Shown here: one piece after another, positions 58,114 through 64,000 of the stretch
Position numbering within the stretch: position 1 is the first letter of the stretch
Layout of the letters: every line of letters begins with the position of its first letter
Source of the DNA: Rhizoclosmatium globosum
Taxonomy: Eukaryota > Chytridiomycota > Chytridiomycetes > Chytridiales > Chytriomycetaceae
NCBI GenBank assembly: GCA_002104985.1
Contig: MCGO01000195.1
Coordinates: 1 to 64,000, forward strand
Length of the DNA: 64,000 bases
Direction: 5' to 3'
The notes under the pieces: model-generated
The model's database searches: none
What the model was told of the DNA's origin: nothing
What the model saw: only the letters and a program-made list of their open reading frames with translations
Made by a program: the position numbers and the translations under genes

Positions 58114-59881
58114 ATGGGATACGACGAGAAGAGTGGCGATCAAGGCGAAGTTGTTGTTGTGCATACGCAGCCGGGAAGTAAGTTGCACCGTAACATGCGG
58201 GCTAGGCACTTGGAGATGATTGCTATTGGAGGAAGTATTGGAACTGGATTGCTCAAGAAGTCTGTGAGTATACGAGCTTGTGTTTTTTGACATCGAAAGC
58301 CCTTAGAACCCTGCTTTACTAATCGCAATGCTGTTGATTAGGGAGGTGCAGTGTACAATGCTGGACCTGTTGGAGCTCTCTTGTGTTTTGCAATCGTTGG
58401 AATTCAGGTCTTCGGAGTGATTACGGGGTTGGGAGAGATGGCGACTTTGTTGCCTGTTGATGGAGCTTTCTCGCACTTGCCTGCTCGATTTGTTAACGAA
58501 GCTCTTGGATTCGCATCAGGTTGGAACGTACGTATTGACTTGCACTTTGAAGATTCCTCTAACGTTCTCATAAAAGTACTGGTTGACATGGGCTCTTTGT
58601 ACTCCAGCTGAATTGTCCGCTATTGCTTCCTTCATGACTTTCTGGACTACAAACGTGCAAGGATGGGTCTGGTCTGCCGTTTACCTTGCTCCTTTGGTTC
58701 TGGTAAACTTTGGAGGAGTTCGCCACTTTGCTGAAGTCGAGTACACACTTTCTCTCATCAAAGTAATCGTCATTTCTCTTTTCATCCTTGTTGGAACGCT
58801 TGTCTGGTTTGGTGTCGGTGGGGGAGGTTTCCTTGGATTCAAGAACTGGGCACCAGCTTTCGTGGGAGCTACTCCATTGGACCAATTCACCAACATGTCA
58901 ACTGGTGGTTTCGTAACCGCTTTCTTCTCGTACGCCGGTACTGAGCTTATCGGAGTGACATCTGGAGAGGTGGCAAACCCACGAAAGTCTGTTCCTCGAG
59001 CCATCAAGGGAACCTTTGTCCGTATTATTGTTTTCTACATTCTCTCCATCTTCCTCGTTGGTCTCCTTTTGCCACCTGACTCCAAGATTCTGAACCCAAG
59101 CAACACAATTTCCCAATCGCCTTTCGTCTATGTTTACAACGTTATCGGAATCCGATTCGCTGCTGACGTTATGAACGCAGTTATTATTGTTGCTGCGCTT
59201 TCTGCTTCCAACTCTGCTCTTTACGCTTGTTCACGTACTTTGATGCGTTTGGCCGATGAAGGAAACGCGCCAAAGTTCTTTAACTACGTCAGCAAGAATG
59301 GTGTTCCAGTGTATGCTTTGGGACTTACTGTTTTGTTTGCTATTATCTCTGTCATTGGAGGTTACGCGGTTGGATCTGGCCAGATTTTCAACTTCTTGTC
59401 TAACATGGCTGGTCTTGGAATTTTGATTGCCTGGAACATTCTCTCGATTACTCACTTGCGCTTCCGTCGCGGTTACTTGGCTCAAGGCAAGAAGCTCGAG
59501 GACTTGCCATATGTTGCTCCTTTCTTCCCTTACGCCGATTACCTCTCTTTGGTAATTGGATTCGCGTTGGGTGCATTCATTCTCTTTGGTACTTTCTACA
59601 ACGTTACAAACTTCACCTTGGACTGGTGGATGAACAATTCTTGGATCTATTCTGGTGTTCCACTTATTTTCATTCTGTACATCGGCCGTGCTGCTTACGA
59701 GGGACACAAAAGCGGTAAGGGTCTATTGCATGGATTCAAGCTGAAGGCTTTCGAGGATATGGACTTTGAAACTGGAAAGTTTGTTGAGACTGAAGCTGAT
59801 TTGGCTGAGAATGCTGAGCTGGAAGGAAAGCCAAAGACTACGAAAGAGTGGATTCAGAGAATTACTTACAAGTTGTTTTAA
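58114..59881 (+). CDS. Amino acid permease, YAT/APC family
   Basis: Exons 58114-58263, 58342-58527 and 58577-59881 give 546 residues with about twelve membrane helices. The family start is HLEMIAIGGSIGTGL, the substrate-site helix one. GEMATLLPVDGAFSHLPARF and GFASGWNYWLTWA follow across the second intron. FFSYAGTELIGVTSGEVANP is the helix-six signature and SASNSALYACSRTLMRLA the helix-eight block. The tail is cytosolic and acidic. It probably brings amino acids across the plasma membrane in exchange for proton motive force; its specificity cannot be read. Confidence 0.92.
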
Positions 59882-59913
59882 GTTTTCTTTTTTCGCTTAA
59901 ATATATATCCATT

Positions 59914-61209
59914 ATGCATAAATCTAGTATAAATCTCAACATGAACTCAGCCTGTCAGGCAAACTGCAAATGCTGCATTCGATCCGCAGCCCAACTTGAG
60001 CTCTGGAAGGCGGAAATGCTCGATGAAATCAACATGTACCGAACCTTGCTTAAGATGCCGCCACAGGCGATGCTATCATTGTCCTATCCACTCCTCGTTG
60101 ACGACACAGGAACTCTGCAAACCACCTTTCATGTCACCAAACCTTCTCTTCAGCACCTCCCGCCGGAAATTCTGAATCGAATCATCGGCTTTACTCATGG
60201 AAGGTCGATTATGAGGCTGTGTCATTGCTTTCCACAGTACTTGCATCTTTCCAAGGCTATCTATGACGTCGCAATGTGTTTTCCAGGATACTATCTTGAT
60301 CCGTGCCAGCTTTGGCCTACACTTGAGTTTCCAGTGGGCCCTTTGTCAAAGATTGGCCGCCTTCCAACAAAAGAACTTGAAGGTCAGAACGAAAACGATA
60401 ATAATAGCGATATTAGTGACAACGAAGACAGTGGTCATGCTTTTAACGGACAGTTTGGGATGTATGGGGAAGATGAAGAGGAGGATGATGATGCACCAAC
60501 AACGATACCGCTTTGTTGTATGGTTCCATTCTTCCTTTTAATTCGTCAACTCGATTATTATGGAGGATCCGCATATATTTTTCCATACGAGCCTCAGTAT
60601 CTAGACCAAATCGCACCACTACTTCCAAAAAATGTTATGATTGGTGACGTCCCGTATAATTATCCGCCTGATTTTGAGTTTGAATGTGTCTCGAAATTCT
60701 TATATAGATGGACCAAGCTTGGAATTAAGAGTAGGATACGTTATTTGACAATCCCACTCTACTTTGACACGTTTGGAGATTCAATGGGTCCTCGAAAGAT
60801 GGCCGCTGCTGAAATGTTGGCGGAATTGCCATATGTGGACTCGCTTATCATCAAGCCAGACGTACTACCCAGGTCAATTGCTCTAATATTGCCGAGAATC
60901 CAAGGATTATCGCGCCTGGTCCTCAGTTCATTTAGCGGATTTTATATAACAATTATACGAAGCTGTCCTTCTTTGCGGATTCTCGAGTTTTCGAATTTTG
61001 AGGAACTTGATCTCCCCCTCCTATTCTCCATCATTTCCGTTATTGAAAGCCCGAAAAATTTAATAAGGGAGCTGAAAGTAGATTCGGCAAACTTGTCGGA
61101 AAGTGACCTTTTGTCGTTAAAGAAAGCTGGCTGGAGTTTGCGATTAGTTGGATGGAATGAGTTTGATGCCAAAGACGGAGCTCCTGGATTCACGTGGAAA
61201 AGATATTAA
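59914..61209 (+). CDS. F-box-like protein, family copy 7 (CxCC type)
   Basis: One exon of about 431 residues (ATG 59914; ATG 59941 is equally good). The N-terminus carries CQANCKCCIR, then a coiled coil with INMYRTLLKMPP. LQHLPPEILNRIIGFTHGR is the F-box-like segment, followed by LWPTLEFP, an acidic linker (NEDSGHAFNG... EDEEEDDD), YGGSAYIFP and a leucine-rich C-terminal half. It ends in FTWKRY. Its acidic linker is longer than in the other copies. Confidence 0.75.
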   Translation: MHKSSINLNMNSACQANCKCCIRSAAQLELWKAEMLDEINMYRTLLKMPPQAMLSLSYPLLVDDTGTLQTTFHVTKPSLQHLPPEILNRIIGFTHGRSIMRLCHCFPQYLHLSKAIYDVAMCFPGYYLDPCQLWPTLEFPVGPLSKIGRLPTKELEGQNENDNNSDISDNEDSGHAFNGQFGMYGEDEEEDDDAPTTIPLCCMVPFFLLIRQLDYYGGSAYIFPYEPQYLDQIAPLLPKNVMIGDVPYNYPPDFEFECVSKFLYRWTKLGIKSRIRYLTIPLYFDTFGDSMGPRKMAAAEMLAELPYVDSLIIKPDVLPRSIALILPRIQGLSRLVLSSFSGFYITIIRSCPSLRILEFSNFEELDLPLLFSIISVIESPKNLIRELKVDSANLSESDLLSLKKAGWSLRLVGWNEFDAKDGAPGFTWKRY

Positions 61210-61303
61210 CTGGCTGTTCAAATGAATTGTTTTCTTTGTTTCTTAAGTCTGATACTGTAAATATGGATTATGATGGAAACTAAACTAAAACTTCGTAACG
61301 CAA

Positions 61304-61636
61304 ATGACCCCGTTTTGTCAAGCAAACTGTGAATGCTGTATTCGAAGCACCGTCCAGTTAGAAGTATCGACCAAAGAAGTTCTCAAGCAGATCAACGTGT
61401 ATAGAGCCGTTTGATGCCCTTTCTGGCCTAACTTTGAGTTTCCCTCTGGCAAAGAACATGTGGGAATTAAGAATTATGGGTCTTTCTTGAAGATTGCTAG
61501 TGGCGTCAATAGTGACAATTACGACAATGATGCTGCTGATGATAATGACAAAGAATTTTTTCTTGCTGAGTGTTATTACTGTAATATGATGACTGTCCAT
61601 CAACCGAAAGAATTGATTTTGGACCAGCCTCTCTAA
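61304..61636 (+). pseudogene. Relic of an F-box-like gene with the F-box deleted
   Basis: 61304 starts a family N-terminus: CQANCECCIRSTVQLE, then INVYRAV and a stop. After the stop, another frame gives FWPNFEFPSGKEHVG and then an Asp/Asn-rich acidic stretch like that of copy 7. The F-box segment between them is missing, as in the relic at 9329-9549. It sits immediately downstream of copy 7, its likely sister. Confidence 0.8.
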
Positions 61637-61646
61637 GAGAGGCTGG
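61624..61646. repeat. Perfect 10-bp inverted repeat
   Basis: ccagcctctc and gagaggctgg form a 10-bp stem around a 3-base loop (taa), at the very end of the F-box relic. It could be a chance palindrome, a terminator-like hairpin or a deletion scar. Confidence 0.6.
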
Positions 61647-62098
61647 CACTGAGCCTACTCAGAAGTCACTCATTCGTAATTCCATTTGAAAAAATCAACT
61701 GCGAAAACAGTGTGGTACACCCAAACTCTTGACTACCACTCTCTCAGTTACGCAGCACCGAAGTGATCACATCTTGCATATATTGTGCTTCAATTCTATT
61801 GCTACTTCTCTCTTTGCCGAAAAGACACTGTATTTGTGAGTTGAACCAATTTGACGGAGGCCTTATTGACCTGAATACGATCAAACAACCCCAGGCTCGC
61901 TTTGTTATAGCAATACTTTGATATTGTAGAGGTAGGGTTCTTCAAGCTTGGAACGTTGACTCAATTGTAAGTTATCAATTTGCACTACATTGAACAATTT
62001 TTTGATTGACAAGCAGTTTGACTTCAATTTCTTCGGACTTTCTCAGCAATCAAGTTCAATTTGGAAAAATACTCCATTTTTATTGAAGAATAGCTATT
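61647..62098. other. Upstream region of the asparagine synthetase gene
   Basis: No gene is seen. It should contain the promoter and 5' untranslated region of the gene starting at 62099. Confidence 0.45.
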
Positions 62099-64000
62099 AT
62101 GTGTGGTATCGTGGCATTTGGATTGATTGATAGCAGCGTTGCATGTCAATCAAAGGGTCCAGGTGAGGTTGAATTGAAAGCGGCACTGGATCTTGTAAAG
62201 CACCGTGGACCAGACGGCCATGGTATTTGGTTAGCCCCGGACAAAGGTGTTGGCTTAGGTCATGTTCGACTTTCCATCATGGACGTGGAGGGAGGTCATC
62301 AACCAATTTTTGATCAAGATGAAAACGTCTATGTCGTTGTTAATGGAGAGCTCTATGAATTTGAAACCATTCGTGAGAAGCTCATTGCGGCTGGCCATAA
62401 ATTCAAAACAGGTTCTGATTCAGAAATTGTCCTTCATCTCTACCTTGAACATGGCCTTGCTATGTTCGATCATCTGATTGGAGAGTTCTCCTTTGCCATC
62501 TACGACAAACGATCTTCCACCTTGATTGTGGCTCGCGATCGCTATGGCGTCAAGCCGGTCTTCTATACTGTTGTGAATGGACGCTTGCTGGTTGCAAGTG
62601 AGGCTAAATCGTTCCTGGCTGTGGGATGGGAACCAGAGTGGGATATTTCCAGTGTAGTCAATTCAGGTATATTTGTCGACAATCGTACACTCTTCAAGGG
62701 TGTATCAAAACTTCCTCCTGCCTCCTACTTGATCCTTTCCTCAAGTGGGACCATGTCTATCTCGCAATACTGGCAACCAGAATATGTGGACCGATCTCTA
62801 AAAGATGATCGTTCTGAAGAAGATATGATTCTCAATGTTCAGCAGCATTTGGTTCAGGCTGTGCGGTGCCGACTTCGGGCTGATGTCCCTGTTGCAGTCT
62901 ACCTTAGTGGAGGAATCGATTCCTCGGCAGTTCTGGGTATTGCCTCTCAAATTGCCCGTCAAAGCAATCCAGATGCTGTTATTGATACTTTTACTATTGG
63001 ATTTAAGGGACGTGCAGTTGACTCATTTGATGAAAGCGAGGTGGCCCAGCGCGCCGCTGACCATTGTGGTGCACGCTTCAATTTAATGTGGGCTGATGAA
63101 GACAACATGTCTGACGCATTTGATGATGCTGTGTGGCACTGGGAGGCTCCAATGGTTGATTTCAATGGAGTTGCAAAGTTTTTATTGTCTCAATTTGTGC
63201 AAGAACGTGGATATAAAGTGGTCCTGACAGGGGAAGGTGCAGACGAACATTTCGCCGGATATCCATTCTTTATCCCCGATGCCTTACGAGCACCCAATGC
63301 AACAAATCTAAGCGAATCGGATCGAATGAATCGATTGAACGCTGTTGAAGCGAAGTGCAAGATGTTGGCAAACCTTGGATTGCAAGACAGATTGTCAGAA
63401 CATGATGAGCAAAAGGCCAAAGAACTTGTCGGAGGCATTTCGACAGTGAAAACCTTATCTCTTACAATTGAAATGCCTCGAACTCTTTTCACATCTGATG
63501 CTCTTCAAGTTACAGGTAATCCAGATGCATGCAGAACGCTGGCAGAATCTGTTGGAGGTGTCTTGGCTGCTCGCTGTCGGTCCTCATATCACCCGCTTCA
63601 CGCTGCCCTTCTTGTAGAAACGCGATCCTTACTTCCAAATTATCTATGCAATCATCTTGGTGATCGCACTGAGATATCGCATTCAATTGAAGGCCGCGTT
63701 CCTTTTCTGGACCATCGATTGACTGACTATGTTAATGGGCTACCTCCTCACGTCAAGATCCGATTTGACCCTAAAAGTGCTATGCCCGTTGAAAAGTGGA
63801 TTCTTCGGCAGGCTGTTAAGCCATTTGTCAGTGAGGAACTTTTACATCGGCCAAAAGTGCCCTTCTTGGCACCTCCTGCTTTGCTTGATCCAAATAGCAA
63901 GCACTGCTCAAAAATCAAACGCGTATTGACCCGCCAGGCAATTGAACAGCTCGGATGGGCGAACTGGCAGATAGTCAAAGCCAAGATGGACGACGCCTTT
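62099..64000 (+). CDS. Asparagine synthetase (glutamine-hydrolysing), 3' end beyond window
   Basis: Open for 634 codons to the window edge with no intron. The N-terminal Ntn glutaminase domain begins MCGIVAFG, with the catalytic Cys2, then KHRGPDGHGIW and VNGELYEF. RDRYGVKPVFYT precedes the synthetase domain, whose PPi loop reads YLSGGIDSSAVLG. TGEGADEHFAGYPFF and EGRVPFLDHRL are later synthetase landmarks. The enzyme makes asparagine from aspartate, ATP and glutamine. The length and insertions suggest the longer AsnB/AsnO-like group rather than the short housekeeping ASN1 type; that is inference. Intron absence contrasts with most neighbours. Confidence 0.93.
   Translation, partial: MCGIVAFGLIDSSVACQSKGPGEVELKAALDLVKHRGPDGHGIWLAPDKGVGLGHVRLSIMDVEGGHQPIFDQDENVYVVVNGELYEFETIREKLIAAGHKFKTGSDSEIVLHLYLEHGLAMFDHLIGEFSFAIYDKRSSTLIVARDRYGVKPVFYTVVNGRLLVASEAKSFLAVGWEPEWDISSVVNSGIFVDNRTLFKGVSKLPPASYLILSSSGTMSISQYWQPEYVDRSLKDDRSEEDMILNVQQHLVQAVRCRLRADVPVAVYLSGGIDSSAVLGIASQIARQSNPDAVIDTFTIGFKGRAVDSFDESEVAQRAADHCGARFNLMWADEDNMSDAFDDAVWHWEAPMVDFNGVAKFLLSQFVQERGYKVVLTGEGADEHFAGYPFFIPDALRAPNATNLSESDRMNRLNAVEAKCKMLANLGLQDRLSEHDEQKAKELVGGISTVKTLSLTIEMPRTLFTSDALQVTGNPDACRTLAESVGGVLAARCRSSYHPLHAALLVETRSLLPNYLCNHLGDRTEISHSIEGRVPFLDHRLTDYVNGLPPHVKIRFDPKSAMPVEKWILRQAVKPFVSEELLHRPKVPFLAPPALLDPNSKHCSKIKRVLTRQAIEQLGWANWQIVKAKMDDAF

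Noticed and set aside
57647..58219. 190-codon open frame after F-box copy 6
   Set aside because: It overlaps the real C-terminus of copy 6 and the start of the permease in other frames and resembles neither.
1..64000. CRISPR arrays, operons with ribosome binding sites, prophage
   Set aside because: The window is eukaryotic; no spaced direct repeats, Shine-Dalgarno-led gene strings or phage genes are present.

Overview
The window is nuclear DNA of a fungus. It contains fungal-type Zn2Cys6 transcription factors, Yap-like bZIP proteins, a protein O-mannosyltransferase, ATP-type PEP carboxykinase, a fungal V-ATPase subunit e and a YAT-type amino acid permease. Introns are short (about 45-100 nt, GT...AG, with CTAAC/CTTAAC-like branch sites) and genes are packed tightly on both strands. 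The expanded F-box-like and double zinc-cluster families suggest an early-diverging lineage such as Chytridiomycota. That placement is inference; nothing here proves it.

Layout. 0-5 kb: a TLC-domain membrane protein, PEX11 and the large nuclear cap-binding subunit. 5-14 kb: four members of an F-box-like family, a relic of a fifth, an alpha/beta-hydrolase and a DJ-1/PfpI-type protein. 14-26 kb: housekeeping genes (tRNA-Pro, TFIIH p62, Cdc37, PEPCK, a PNPOx-FNR flavoprotein, PMT). 26-33 kb: three tandem copies of a transcription factor with two Zn2Cys6 clusters in a row; the middle copy is dead. 33-42 kb: a PLAC8 protein, an SNF2 helicase with a bromodomain between its two motor lobes, mitochondrial uL11, V-ATPase e and two unknown proteins. 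42-54 kb: a decay zone with four broken copies of the same transcription factor family, three tRNAs, a secreted Cys-repeat protein and a tandem bZIP pair. 53-62 kb: a TPR/kinesin-light-chain-like protein, three more F-box-like genes, a relic, and an amino acid permease. The window ends inside a glutamine-dependent asparagine synthetase.

Two lineage-expanded families dominate the accessory part. The first has an N-terminal C-x(3,5)-C-x-C-C motif in several members, a coiled coil, an F-box-like segment, a WPxFxFP-like motif and a YGGSAxIxP-like motif. The second is the double zinc-cluster regulator family, with a conserved C-terminal IRWKG...SWRLFWKL signature. Both show recent tandem duplication and loss.

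Several otherwise conserved genes (TLC protein, PEX11, DJ-1-like, three F-box genes) are each broken by one- or two-base shifts. These may be assembly errors or real decay, and reads or transcripts are needed to tell. The relics at 28.8-30.8, 42.9-44.2 and 52.3-53.5 kb carry stops, multiple shifts and deletions and are real pseudogenes.
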